A stretch of 64,000 bases of DNA from an uncultured Prochlorococcus sp. Its GTDB lineage: Bacteria; Cyanobacteriota; Cyanobacteriia; PCC-6307; Cyanobiaceae. Positions 54,851-62,599 of this stretch are shown here, piece after piece. Position 1 is the first letter of the stretch, and each line of letters begins with the position of its first letter. The position numbers and the translations under genes were made by a program. A model generated the notes under the pieces. The model saw only the letters and a program-made list of their open reading frames with translations, was not told the DNA's origin and searched no databases. The stretch spans positions 1 through 64,000 of the forward strand of contig CACJPB010000005.1 of the NCBI GenBank assembly GCA_902595175.1. The letters are read 5' to 3'.

Positions 54851-55801
54851 CTAGAGATTTTGAATTGCTTTTACAGCTTTTATTAATTGGATACTAATAC
54901 CTTTTTCACTCATTGAATGACCAGCATCATTAACAATGATTAATTCAGAATTCTTTAATTTCTTATTTAGATCCCAAGCACTCCTAACAGGACATACTAC
55001 GTCGTACCTGCCTTGAATTATTTTTGTTGGAATCGATTCTATTATTTTTATATTTTTCAAAATAAAATTATCTTCTAAGAAAATATTATTAACAAAATAA
55101 TGGCATTCGATCCTTGCAAATGCATCTGAAAAAGAATTAACTTGGGACTCATCAAAATCGAATTTTTTATTTATTAAATGACTAGTTGAAAGTTCCCATT
55201 TTGTCCAAGCTGCTGCTGCTTTTGATCTAAGATTTGCATCTGATGATGTTAGATATTTATAAAAAGAACTTATCAAATTATTTCTTTCTTCTTTTGGTAT
55301 TACAGAAATATATTTCTCAAATTCATCAGGAAATATCTCACTTGCACCATATTGATAGAACCATAATAATTCAAACTTTCTACATAAAAATATTCCTCGC
55401 AAAGTTAAGCTCGCAACTCTTGAGGGATTTTTTATTGCATATATAAGCGAAAGTGTTGAGCCCCAAGATCCACCAAACAAATGCCAACAATCTATTTTTA
55501 ATAGAATCCTTAATTTCTCAATATCATCAACTAAATGGTTAGTCGTATTTTCTTTTAATTCTGAGAAAGGAGTTGAAGAACCGCAACCCCTTTGGTCAAA
55601 TTGAATAATATCGAATTTATCTGGATCAAAGTATCTTCTATATCTTGGTTGACTTCCTCCTCCTGGGCCTCCATGAATAACTAGTATTTTTTTACCTTTT
55701 GGATTGCCAGATCTTTCCCAATAAATCGTATGAATATCACTTACTTGTAAAAAACCCTTTTCACGAACTTCAATTCTAGGAAACAAGACTTGATCTTTCA
55801 T
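54851..55801 (-). CDS. pip: Proline iminopeptidase (alpha/beta hydrolase)
   Basis: This 316-residue serine peptidase removes N-terminal proline. It has the oxyanion region VIHGGPGGGSQPRYRRYFDP, the nucleophile elbow in FGGSWGSTLSLIYAI, and catalytic Asp/His regions IQGRYDVVCPV and VNDAGHSMSE. This is the S33 prolyl aminopeptidase form. The promoter region lies in the long gap upstream. Confidence 0.94.
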   Translation of the reverse strand: MKDQVLFPRIEVREKGFLQVSDIHTIYWERSGNPKGKKILVIHGGPGGGSQPRYRRYFDPDKFDIIQFDQRGCGSSTPFSELKENTTNHLVDDIEKLRILLKIDCWHLFGGSWGSTLSLIYAIKNPSRVASLTLRGIFLCRKFELLWFYQYGASEIFPDEFEKYISVIPKEERNNLISSFYKYLTSSDANLRSKAAAAWTKWELSTSHLINKKFDFDESQVNSFSDAFARIECHYFVNNIFLEDNFILKNIKIIESIPTKIIQGRYDVVCPVRSAWDLNKKLKNSELIIVNDAGHSMSEKGISIQLIKAVKAIQNL

Positions 55802-55875
55802 TGTGAAATATTTTTAAACACTTAATAAATCCATATTATCCAAAAAGAAGTCCAGTTTAGGATTAATTTATTAAA

Positions 55876-55903
55876 AAAAAGGACTGGTGGTACAGTCCTT
55901 TTT
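55876..55903. terminator. Strong bidirectional terminator hairpin
   Basis: AAAAAGGACTG pairs with CAGTCCTTTTT around the loop GTGGTA: 11 base pairs, with A- and T-runs that allow termination in both directions. No protein gene ends here; it lies upstream of pip. Confidence 0.75.
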
Positions 55904-55981
55904 GATATTTGATTTCCTTCTAAACAGGATATAAAATTACATATTTTAAAGTCTATTTACACATAAACCTAGAATACGTGA

Positions 55982-56272
55982 ATTGGGGGGATTTCTCTCG
56001 ATAATTTCAGTCCCTGTTGTCGCTAGTAATTATAAAGCAAAGTCTTATCAGACTAATTGATTGAACTTGAATTTTCGAATAATCCCATTCTCAGGAATAC
56101 GCTTCCTATATTTTGGAATTTGCTAAATTTCAGGCGGACTATCAATCATTTAGATTGCCTCCGAACTCAACATTTATAAATTACTACTTTTTATATTTTC
56201 AGTAAATCCGTAAATATGCTGATTTACTTTTTTCTTAATTTGTAAGAGGATTTTAATGATCCTTTGTTTTTT
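55982..56272 (+). ncRNA. Candidate structured RNA with four hairpins
   Basis: A TAGAAT box at 55970-55975 would start a transcript near 55982. Hairpins follow: AGTCT-TATC-AGACT (56041-56054), AGGAA-TACGC-TTCCT (56093-56107), a longer arm pairing CGGA/TCCG and CAATC/GATTG (56135-56163), and a terminator at 56247-56272. No reading frame is evident. The strand and ends are inferred. It does not match 6S RNA, RNase P RNA or tmRNA as far as I can tell. Confidence 0.4.
56247..56272 (+). terminator. Rho-independent terminator
   Basis: AGGAT and ATCCT form a 5-base stem around a 7-base loop, followed by T-rich sequence TTTGTTTTTT. It closes the candidate RNA in the gap before the 60-residue gene. 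Confidence 0.6.
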
Positions 56273-56309
56273 ATAGATAAATATAAAAATTAAATTCTAT
56301 AATCCTTAG

Positions 56310-56492
56310 TTATTCAGATTCATAGAGAAAAATAGATTCAATTATTCTTTTATCGCTATCAGAAAGTTTATAATCTTCCAATTTCCACTCAACAAATTTA
56401 AAACACTCATCAATAGAAGGATTCTTATCTCGGCACTTACGCCACTCTCTAATCCAATCTGCCAAGGCAAAAGTTATTTTTGTAGTAAGCAT
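56310..56492 (-). CDS. Hypothetical protein, 60 aa
   Basis: The preferred ATG gives MLTTKITFALADWIREWRKC, and the protein continues with FVEWKLEDYKLSDSD to a charged end. A TTG three codons upstream is possible. It is a small helical protein, not recognised. It begins 3 bases after the stop of an interrupted ORF on the same strand. Confidence 0.58.
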   Translation of the reverse strand: MLTTKITFALADWIREWRKCRDKNPSIDECFKFVEWKLEDYKLSDSDKRIIESIFLYESE

Positions 56493-56494
56493 AT

Positions 56495-56635
56495 TTACCA
56501 ATAAGGGTAATTAAAATCTCGGCCAATAGGTTCTTCATAAAATTCCACTTCTTTTATACCTTTATCATATTTTTCAATAATATTTTAAGAAGAAGTTATT
56601 GAGGGAATTAAATCTCCTACATATATTGGCTCCAT
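56495..56635 (-). pseudogene. Small ORF interrupted by an in-frame stop
   Basis: From the ATG the frame reads MEPIYVGDLIPSITSS, then a TAA (56585-56587), then continues in the same frame NIIEKYDKGIKEVEFYEEPI and GRDFNYPYW before a final TAA. The second part looks like continuing protein, so a single nonsense change probably inactivated a 46-residue gene. Alternatively these are two unrelated pieces. Confidence 0.42.
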
Positions 56636-56709
56636 CGTAATTGATATAATGATTTCAATTATTTATTATTCTATATAAGAATTTAATAAATAGATTATTA
56701 ATATTCATT

Positions 56710-56805
56710 ATGGATTTCATCAAAAAGAACAAGATCTTAACACTAATGGCAGTAATTGCAGTTTTATCATTTGCATTAGAAAAAGTAGGCATAATACACC
56801 CTTAA
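56710..56805 (+). CDS. Tiny membrane peptide, 31 aa
   Basis: MDFIKKNKIL is followed by the hydrophobic helix TLMAVIAVLSFALEKVGI. The basic N-terminus and single helix follow the pattern of other small peptides here. Not recognised. Confidence 0.48.
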   Translation: MDFIKKNKILTLMAVIAVLSFALEKVGIIHP

Positions 56806-56834
56806 ATTAATTAAGTTTATTTGATAAATACTTA

Positions 56835-56924
56835 CTAATGAAATAAGTAAACAGATACTATTACTGCAAAAATAAGTAATGGAGATAATAATGTAAAAAT
56901 TAAAGTTGAAAGATTAATCAGCAT
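56835..56924 (-). CDS. Tiny membrane peptide, 29 aa
   Basis: MLINLSTLIFTLLSPLLIFA and IVSVYLFH form one very hydrophobic helix across the whole length. It could be a subunit-like peptide of a membrane complex, but no known photosystem or cytochrome small subunit was matched. Coding status is uncertain. Confidence 0.4.
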   Translation of the reverse strand: MLINLSTLIFTLLSPLLIFAVIVSVYLFH

Positions 56925-57014
56925 AAATTTTAAATAAATACACAAATTTAATAAACATGACTTTTAAGCATTTGCAATAAGTAAAATTTAAATTATTACG
57001 ATATAAAAAAACAT

Positions 57015-57212
57015 TTGATTAAAGACAGATTTAAAGAAGAATATGAAGAGGGATCAGACCTACTATGGCCTAGTGATAAAGAAGATAAAATAACTCGGCA
57101 ATTTTATAAAGATTTATCTATTCTTTCAAAAAACATACAATATAGTAAAAAGAAAAAGCTGAAACTTTTTGAACAAGTAGTTAGAATAATAAAAGGCAAA
57201 GGCTGGGGTTAA
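57015..57212 (+). CDS. Hypothetical charged protein, 65 aa
   Basis: Starting from TTG, MIKDRFKEEYEEGSDLLWPS leads into a highly charged helical protein with KKKKLKLFEQVVRIIKGKGW at the end. No ATG is available near the start. Not recognised; it lies 17 bases before the CPBP protease gene. Confidence 0.58.
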   Translation: MIKDRFKEEYEEGSDLLWPSDKEDKITRQFYKDLSILSKNIQYSKKKKLKLFEQVVRIIKGKGWG

Positions 57213-57229
57213 TTAATATTAAAAGTAAA

Positions 57230-58090
57230 ATGAGAAGTGTAATGATACTAATTAGAAGTTTTTTTCTTTTAAGACCAAGACTTTTATCTACTATATTTTT
57301 TATTCCTATTCTTTATGGCATTGGTTGGGCTTTATCTCAGCCACTTTTATTGTTTAATTTTGAAAAAGAAAATTTATCCTTAATTGGAACTATTATTACT
57401 TTCTTACTTTTTATCTTTTTACTTCCATATTGGTTTTATATAAAACGAAACATATCAAGTGCTTGGATACTTCTTGGGATAACAAAAGACAAATTCTTAA
57501 AAAACTTTTTCAATTTTTCACAAGGTATTTTATTTGCTTTAGTTTTAATAATTCTAATTCTAGTACCACTATTGCAAAAAAATTATATTTCTTGGATAGG
57601 TGAATTCTCGCCAATAATATTGTTAAATTCTATTGTACTGGGATTAGGTGTTGGATTCGCAGAGGAAATAATTTTTAGAGGCTGGTTACTAGAAGAATTA
57701 AAATTTGAATTTGGTACAAAAATATCAATAGCTTTGCAAGCTATAATTTTTAGCTTCGTTCATAATTTATCAAATGAGATCTTTTGGAAAATAGCAGGAT
57801 TACGTTTGGGATTTATTTTACTTGGGATATTTCTATCATTAGTAAAAATTAGAGATAAAGGTTCTTTATGGAATTGCATAGGAATTCATGGAGGACTTGT
57901 AGGCATTTGGTTTTTATTAAATAACAGATTAATAGAATTCAAAGAAAATACACCTTCTTTTTTAGCAGGGCCTTTTACACAAAATGTTCCAAACCCAATC
58001 GGAAGCTTCAGTGCAATTTTAATATTACTTTTGTTATGTATTTTTTATACAGTAAAATCAAAAAAGTTTTTTTCTAGACGTTTTAATTAG
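57230..58090 (+). CDS. CPBP family intramembrane metalloprotease
   Basis: This 286-residue membrane protein with about eight helices has the family motifs FAEEIIFRGWLLEEL (EExxxR, near residue 145), FSFVHNL and a later IGIHGGLVGIWFLL histidine. It is a Rce1-like (ABI/CAAX protease family) enzyme of unknown substrate. It sits among many small peptides, which may or may not be relevant. Confidence 0.88.
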   Translation: MRSVMILIRSFFLLRPRLLSTIFFIPILYGIGWALSQPLLLFNFEKENLSLIGTIITFLLFIFLLPYWFYIKRNISSAWILLGITKDKFLKNFFNFSQGILFALVLIILILVPLLQKNYISWIGEFSPIILLNSIVLGLGVGFAEEIIFRGWLLEELKFEFGTKISIALQAIIFSFVHNLSNEIFWKIAGLRLGFILLGIFLSLVKIRDKGSLWNCIGIHGGLVGIWFLLNNRLIEFKENTPSFLAGPFTQNVPNPIGSFSAILILLLLCIFYTVKSKKFFSRRFN

Positions 58091-58152
58091 ATATAAATAC
58101 GGATTGATTTTTAATTAGTAATTGTCATATTAAAATAAAGCTTAATACTTAT

Positions 58153-58317
58153 ATGAACTTTGAGGCAGGAATAAGGTTTATTGTGTTTTTAATAATTTTT
58201 GGAGTTACAAACTACCTAATGATGTTGAGAAGATATGAAAACGACATCAAAAAAAAGAAATATTTACAGCAGAAAAAAATTTCAAGGCTATATCCTAAAG
58301 GTTCATTTATTTTCTGA
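58153..58317 (+). CDS. Small membrane protein, 54 aa
   Basis: MNFEAGIRFIVFLIIFGVTN is a helix, then YLMMLRRYENDIKKKKYL with a strongly basic tail. It looks like a single-pass membrane protein. Not recognised. Confidence 0.52.
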   Translation: MNFEAGIRFIVFLIIFGVTNYLMMLRRYENDIKKKKYLQQKKISRLYPKGSFIF

Positions 58318-58344
58318 AATTAAAAAAGTTTTTGTAGAATTTCC

Positions 58345-58593
58345 TCACCATTTTTTATTAGTTTTTTGCCAACCTTCATTTAACAATTTTTGCCATAATA
58401 CTCTTGCTTCTTCAATAACAATTTTTTTTCTAGTTTTCATTAATGGAGGATTTTCCCCATGAATGCCCATAATAATTCCTTCTTCAATAAACATATAATC
58501 AATAGATTTATCTAAATTATCTCTATCTTTGTAGAAACGCATCACCCCTACAAAATTGGAGTCAATTAACCAGAAATCATTATTTGTATTCAC
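58345..58593 (-). CDS. DUF1651 protein
   Basis: This 82-residue protein contains NDFWLIDSNFVGVMRFYKDR, MGIHGENPPLMKTRKKI and VLWQKLLNEGW, the pattern of DUF1651. This family appears restricted to marine picocyanobacteria and their phages in my experience (knowledge, not checked). The function is unknown. Confidence 0.78.
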   Translation of the reverse strand: MNTNNDFWLIDSNFVGVMRFYKDRDNLDKSIDYMFIEEGIIMGIHGENPPLMKTRKKIVIEEARVLWQKLLNEGWQKTNKKW

Positions 58594-58665
58594 TAAACCA
58601 AAATGAAATTAAATTAATAATATGCTTTCATTACAATTTACGAGGTAAATATTTATTTAGTTTAT

Positions 58666-59094
58666 TCATATTTGATATGTTTTTTCTTTTTGTCTACTTT
58701 TTTTCAATTCGCCACGTTTTTTCTTAACCTCAACTCTTTTCTTTTGTGATGCTTTAGTAGGTTGTGTAGATTTTCTTAATTTAAATGGTTTATTTAAAGC
58801 ATTTTTTATGATTGAACTAAATTTCATTAAAGCTAGTTGCCTATTTAATAATTGATTTCTGTGTTCTTGAACCGCTAAACGCAAGCTATTATTCACTAAT
58901 TTGTTTTTCAAGTTTCTCTTAAGAATTTCTTTCTGATAATTATTTAATACTTTGGATTCTTCTAAATTAAAAATAATCTCTACTCTGCTTTCAATTTTAT
59001 TTACATTTTGTCCTCCAGGACCGGAGGATCTGGAAAATCGCCATTTAATTTCGTTGGAGGGGATTACTAATGTTTTAGTAATTTTTAAATCCAT
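58666..59094 (-). CDS. arfB: Peptidyl-tRNA hydrolase ArfB (stalled ribosome rescue)
   Basis: This 142-residue protein has the catalytic GGQ loop in SRSSGPGGQNVNKIESRVE near residue 25. The C-terminus is the basic tail expected in ArfB/ICT1 (RKSTQPTKASQKKRVEVKKK). It hydrolyses peptidyl-tRNA on ribosomes stalled without a stop codon. The length fits ArfB and not a full release factor. Confidence 0.93.
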   Translation of the reverse strand: MDLKITKTLVIPSNEIKWRFSRSSGPGGQNVNKIESRVEIIFNLEESKVLNNYQKEILKRNLKNKLVNNSLRLAVQEHRNQLLNRQLALMKFSSIIKNALNKPFKLRKSTQPTKASQKKRVEVKKKRGELKKSRQKEKTYQI

Positions 59095-59179
59095 TTTTAG
59101 TTCTTTTTGATTTAGTTCTTTAGAATCATCTCCTTAATATTTTAAAACATACCTTAAAATTCGATCGGTAAATACTGGG

Positions 59180-59217
59180 CGGTTGAGTTAGGTAAACCGA
59201 AATTCGGTGTGTTTGCC
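59180..59217 (+). promoter_or_regulatory. Leader with competing hairpins before a coiled-coil gene
   Basis: Two mutually exclusive folds are possible: CGGTT (59180) with AACCG (59195), or the nested GGTAAA/TTTGCC and CCGA/TCGG pairs (59191-59217). The arrangement resembles an attenuator or switch, but matches no class I know. A TAAAAT box at 59155-59160 could start the transcript near 59167. Confidence 0.4.
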
Positions 59218-59298
59218 GTATCAATATCTTCGGTATTTATCCTTTCATATTTCAAAGAATTATCAGATATTGAATTTGTACTAATTCAAAGGTCACTT

Positions 59299-59535
59299 AT
59301 GTATTCAATGTTTGATCTTCTTTTTGAAACACCTTCATATCGCCCAGTATATGTTATTTCCGATAGTGAAATGAAGGAGTTAAAGAAAAACCAACATCAA
59401 GAAGAGCTTGATGAAATTACAAAACAAAAAGTAAGACTTAAAGATGCTTTTAAAGCTCAACTAAAACATCTTGAAGAGAGAGAAAAAGAAATAAAAAAAG
59501 AACTTAAAGTACTCTCAGCCTCAAAAGATAAATAA
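59299..59535 (+). CDS. Hypothetical coiled-coil protein, 78 aa
   Basis: From this ATG the protein is MYSMFDLLFETPSYRPVYVI followed by a long charged helix (EMKELKKNQHQEELDEI and LKHLEEREKEIKKEL). The frame is open from a GTG at 59209, but that codon lies in the hairpin leader, so I prefer the ATG (or the ATG at 59308). A strong terminator follows. Not recognised. Confidence 0.65.
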   Translation: MYSMFDLLFETPSYRPVYVISDSEMKELKKNQHQEELDEITKQKVRLKDAFKAQLKHLEEREKEIKKELKVLSASKDK

Positions 59536-59562
59536 TTTATTTTAAGAGAAACTACTTTTTCC

Positions 59563-59590
59563 AAAGACGGTTAAAAACCGTCTTTTTTTA
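59563..59590 (+). terminator. Rho-independent terminator
   Basis: AAAGACGGTT and AACCGTCTTT form a 10-base-pair stem with a 3-base loop, followed by a T-run. It ends the transcript of the coiled-coil gene. Confidence 0.88.
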
Positions 59591-59654
59591 TTCTTCTAGT
59601 TTTAAGGTATCTATTAAATCCACAGATTTTAAAAATATTATCCATAATTGGATA

Positions 59655-59759
59655 ATGAATAAAAATAAAGAAAAAATAAGAATGTTTTTGCCTTTTAGCT
59701 GGGTAATTTGTGCAGCAATATCTTTTGCTTATATAAATTCACATTTAATAAATACCTAA
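59655..59759 (+). CDS. Tiny membrane peptide, 34 aa
   Basis: MNKNKEKIRMFLPFSWVICA begins with a basic head and leads into the helix CAAISFAYINSHL. It is 5 bases before the next gene, so cotranslation is likely. Not recognised. Confidence 0.5.
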   Translation: MNKNKEKIRMFLPFSWVICAAISFAYINSHLINT

Positions 59760-59764
59760 TATAG

Positions 59765-60109
59765 ATGTCTTATCCCTCGAAAGACGAAATACTTTCATCT
59801 TCAAAAGGTTGGGTAGCATCTTTTTTAAATTTCCTTCCAGGTTTAGGATCGGGTTACTTATATCAAAGAAGATGGAAACCCTACTTTTTTACCATCACTA
59901 CTAGTACTGCATGGTTCGCCTTAGGTTTTTTTTTACAAGGAGATTCAGAACCTTCTCAAAGTGAACAAATAATTGGAATTTCTGGTCTTTTTTTTATATC
60001 TATAGTTACAGTTATAGAAGCCAACTTGGCTTTCAAAAAAGCAAGTAATAAAACAAAAGCTGAAAAAGATAAAATAATATCCTCTAACAAAAAAGGATGG
60101 TTTAAATAA
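59765..60109 (+). CDS. Hypothetical membrane protein, 114 aa
   Basis: After a polar head (MSYPSKDEILSSSKGW) three hydrophobic segments can be seen: VASFLNFLPGLGSGYLY, FTITTSTAWFALGFFLQ and IIGISGLFFISIVTVIEANL. The end is basic. The GxGSGYLYQRRW piece recalls small TM2-like proteins, but I am not certain. Cotranscribed with the 34-residue peptide. Confidence 0.68.
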   Translation: MSYPSKDEILSSSKGWVASFLNFLPGLGSGYLYQRRWKPYFFTITTSTAWFALGFFLQGDSEPSQSEQIIGISGLFFISIVTVIEANLAFKKASNKTKAEKDKIISSNKKGWFK

Positions 60110-60208
60110 TTCATAAAATTAGATCTAAAAAAATATTTTGTTAGTTCGCAGTTTTTTAATTTAATTAAAAATCACCATAAATAAATTTTAAGATATTCTA
60201 AATTTTTT

Positions 60209-60481
60209 TTAGTTATAAAAAAACAAAATTTCCTTTTCTTTGAGACCTTCCCATCCCGAGTCTATTAATAATTGATTCAATGTTTCTTTATCAAAATGCT
60301 TAGAACCCGTTTTGACGCATCTATTTCTCATTGATTTTTTAACACCACTCCTTTGTCTTTTATTCTCCTCATCCATAATTCTATTGTATAGATCGAGCAT
60401 TTTTTGAGGGATTGGAGTACCGTCAAGATCCACACCATTTTGAATAGCAAGATCAACAGCCCGCATTCCCATTTTCTTCAT
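60209..60481 (-). CDS. Hypothetical protein, 90 aa
   Basis: The frame is open upstream, but the part before MKKMGMRAVDLAIQNGVDLD overlaps the peroxiredoxin gene and has low complexity, so I use the ATG at 60481. The protein is basic and soluble, with HFDKETLNQLLIDSGWEGLK near the end. Not recognised. Confidence 0.6.
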   Translation of the reverse strand: MKKMGMRAVDLAIQNGVDLDGTPIPQKMLDLYNRIMDEENKRQRSGVKKSMRNRCVKTGSKHFDKETLNQLLIDSGWEGLKEKEILFFYN

Positions 60482-60548
60482 ATATTTAAAAAAAGCTGAA
60501 ACTATAATAAAACAAAACTTATTAATATAAAATTCTTCGAACAACAAT

Positions 60549-60998
60549 TTATTGATTTTGAATTTCCTTAAGTACTCTAATAGCCTCTTTAATGTGTTCG
60601 GGACCATTCAATAAATCTCTAAAAATATGCCTAACTGTCCCTTTGCGATCAATAACGTAAGTCACCCTACCATCCATAAAACCTAATACTTTAGGAACTT
60701 TAAAAGTTTTCCTAAGAGAGTCATTCGTATCACAAAGTAATGGATATTGTAATTTATTTTTATTAGCAAATGCCAAATGACTTGAGGTACTTCCATTACT
60801 TACTCCCCAAACTTGGGCACCTAATACTTTAAATAAGTCATATTTATCTCTAAATCCGCAAACTTCTATAGTGCAGCCCGGCGTATCATCTTTTGGATAA
60901 AAAAACAAAACAAGGGGATTTTTTAAACCCTTATTTGATCTTTTAACTCCATTTTGATCTAGTAAAGAAAATTCTGGAATTTTATCTCCAATCTGCAC
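60549..60998 (-). CDS. bcp: Thiol peroxidase, peroxiredoxin Q (Bcp)
   Basis: This 149-residue 2-Cys peroxiredoxin detoxifies peroxides with thioredoxin. The peroxidatic and resolving cysteines are both in FYPKDDTPGCTIEVCGFRD, five residues apart, as in PrxQ. WGVSNGSTSSHLAFANKNKL and VTYVIDRKGTVRHIF follow. The length is normal. Confidence 0.95.
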   Translation of the reverse strand: MQIGDKIPEFSLLDQNGVKRSNKGLKNPLVLFFYPKDDTPGCTIEVCGFRDKYDLFKVLGAQVWGVSNGSTSSHLAFANKNKLQYPLLCDTNDSLRKTFKVPKVLGFMDGRVTYVIDRKGTVRHIFRDLLNGPEHIKEAIRVLKEIQNQ

Positions 60999-61162
60999 AA
61001 TGATTCTTGTAAAGTTCCATATTAGAGGTTAATGTGTTTTTTTTGTGGCCTTAAACTAAATAACTGATATTAAAGTCAGTGTTTTTGTTTTAAAAGATAC
61101 TAAAAAATTATTTAAATAAACTAAGGTGAAATTAAATATGGTGGATTTATTAATTCAATAAT

Positions 61163-61297
61163 ATGGAATTAATAATTTATATTTTTTTATTTCTTATAAT
61201 TTTTTTGGGAGTTATTTTTAATTTAAAAATAACTAATTTAAAAAAAGTTAAAGAAATAAGAAACAAAGCTAAAGATTTTTCAAAAAAGAATAATTAA
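61163..61297 (+). CDS. Small membrane protein, 44 aa
   Basis: MELIIYIFLFLIIFLGVIFN is one hydrophobic helix, followed by LKITNLKKVKEIRNKAKDF, a basic helix. It looks like a single-pass protein with a cytoplasmic tail. Not recognised. Confidence 0.5.
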   Translation: MELIIYIFLFLIIFLGVIFNLKITNLKKVKEIRNKAKDFSKKNN

Positions 61298-61311
61298 ATA
61301 TAATGCTAAAA

Positions 61312-61545
61312 TTAAAATTCAATTTTTTCATTTGGAGTAAATACTGAGCAATATTTTTTTACTAGTTCCTTTGGCTGACTAGTGGAAGAATTCGTTAATT
61401 TTAGTTTTTCTATAGCTTCATTAGCATTAATCTCACCGAGTCGATATCTTGCACACGTATCTAATACTTTAAACATTTTTGTGGTAACGGCTTTAGCTGG
61501 ATAAACTAGGAAAAATAAGTAAAAGACAACAAGTAAGTACTTCAT
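61312..61545 (-). CDS. Hypothetical exported protein, 77 aa
   Basis: The start MKYLLVVFYLFFLVYPAKAV is a signal peptide with a probable AKA cleavage site. The mature part has two cysteines (DTCARYRLGE, VKKYCSVF), which could form a disulfide outside the cytoplasm. The family is unknown. Confidence 0.65.
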   Translation of the reverse strand: MKYLLVVFYLFFLVYPAKAVTTKMFKVLDTCARYRLGEINANEAIEKLKLTNSSTSQPKELVKKYCSVFTPNEKIEF

Positions 61546-61706
61546 TTTTTTAAGTTAGTAGATATTTAGCGAATAGTTTCAATAATTTAGAAAAATTTAA
61601 ATTTTAATAGAATAATCTAATTTGAGTTGAATCTAGGATTTCTATGAAATAATAATAAAAGAAATTAAGATAAAATAAGTGATAATAATAAATAATCTCG
61701 GTGAAA

Positions 61707-61844
61707 ATGAGAAAATTAATAGATAAACATAAAACTCTTATAAAGAGGTACCAAAAAAAATTCAAATTGAGTGATTATCAATTACTTTGGTTAGTTTTCT
61801 TTAAAGGAGTATTAATAACAATAATATTTTTCAAAATTTTTTAA
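61707..61844 (+). CDS. Small membrane protein, 45 aa
   Basis: MRKLIDKHKTLIKRYQKKFK is a strongly basic head; the remainder (QLLWLVFFKGVLITIIFF) is one membrane helix. Not recognised. It is in front of tatA on the same strand. Confidence 0.5.
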   Translation: MRKLIDKHKTLIKRYQKKFKLSDYQLLWLVFFKGVLITIIFFKIF

Positions 61845-61934
61845 TATTAAAAAACCTTTTCCGAGAATGAAATTTTTACATGATTTGACTATATTTAATA
61901 GTAGGTTTCCTAATTAGTTTAATAGTTATCAGTT

Positions 61935-62201
61935 ATGAATATTTTTGGTGTAGGTTTGCCTGAAGTTACTGTAATACTTATCTTAGCTCTTTTAATTTTT
62001 GGTCCAAAAAAGCTTCCAGAATTAGGAAAACAGCTTGGTAAAACTTTGAAAAGTCTTAAAAAAGCGTCGAATGAATTTCAAAATGAAATCGATCAAGTTA
62101 TGAACGAAGAAGATAAAGATGAATCTCCTAAATCTATAGAGAGCAATCAAACCAATGAAATTAATCAAGAAAAAATAGATTCAGAAAACAGCAAAAAATA
62201 A
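61935..62201 (+). CDS. tatA: Sec-independent translocase protein TatA
   Basis: This 88-residue protein has the short membrane helix FGVGLPEVTVILILALLIFG, followed by the FGPKKLPELGKQLGKTLKSL hinge and amphipathic helix, and an acidic tail. This is the TatA/E pattern; it forms the pore for folded proteins. The following gene starts 4 bases later, perhaps in one operon. Confidence 0.92.
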   Translation: MNIFGVGLPEVTVILILALLIFGPKKLPELGKQLGKTLKSLKKASNEFQNEIDQVMNEEDKDESPKSIESNQTNEINQEKIDSENSKK

Positions 62202-62205
62202 TATC

Positions 62206-62598
62206 TTGGATAGACCCATAACCCCCATAGACGAATTTGAAAGAGCATTAGATAAAGCAGCACTAACTAAAGAAGAATATGAATTAATAGACTACATCCG
62301 CTATACAAGTGTGTTTACACAACCTAGTCTTATTAAAGATTTAAAAAGGCCATCAAAACCTCCTCTTTTGTCAGTTCTATGTCAAATTTGTAGAAAAATT
62401 GGTTCGGAGATGCCAGATCATTTCAAAAAAGTAATAGAGTGGTCAATTGAAATAAGTGATCACAATACAAAATGGGATGCTCATTTAATTTGTGCAGAAG
62501 CATTGAACATAGACAAAATCCCATTAAGTCCTATTCATGGAACAACTTTATTTGATGTTCTTGTTGTACATAAAGAATTATTTCTAGGATTTGATTAA
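62206..62598 (+). CDS. Hypothetical protein, 130 aa
   Basis: From a TTG the protein begins MDRPITPIDEFERALDKAAL and is a helical soluble protein with FDVLVVHKELFLGFD at the end. It has three cysteines (CQICRK, ICAEAL). It looks like a real lineage-specific protein, not recognised. It is translationally close to tatA. Confidence 0.68.
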   Translation: MDRPITPIDEFERALDKAALTKEEYELIDYIRYTSVFTQPSLIKDLKRPSKPPLLSVLCQICRKIGSEMPDHFKKVIEWSIEISDHNTKWDAHLICAEALNIDKIPLSPIHGTTLFDVLVVHKELFLGFD

Positions 62599-62599
62599 A

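Larger units (their letters stand above)
55802..56309. other. Gene-free interval of about 500 bases
   Basis: No convincing ORF was found on either strand. It contains a strong bidirectional hairpin (55876-55903), then four hairpin-forming segments, and ends in a plus-strand terminator (56247-56272). It is the longest gene-free stretch in the window and is treated as a candidate non-coding RNA locus. Confidence 0.6.

Noticed and set aside
61065..61095. Hairpin ACTGA/TCAGT followed by T-rich sequence
   Set aside because: The stem is only 5 bases, and no plus-strand gene ends upstream, so it is too weak to call.
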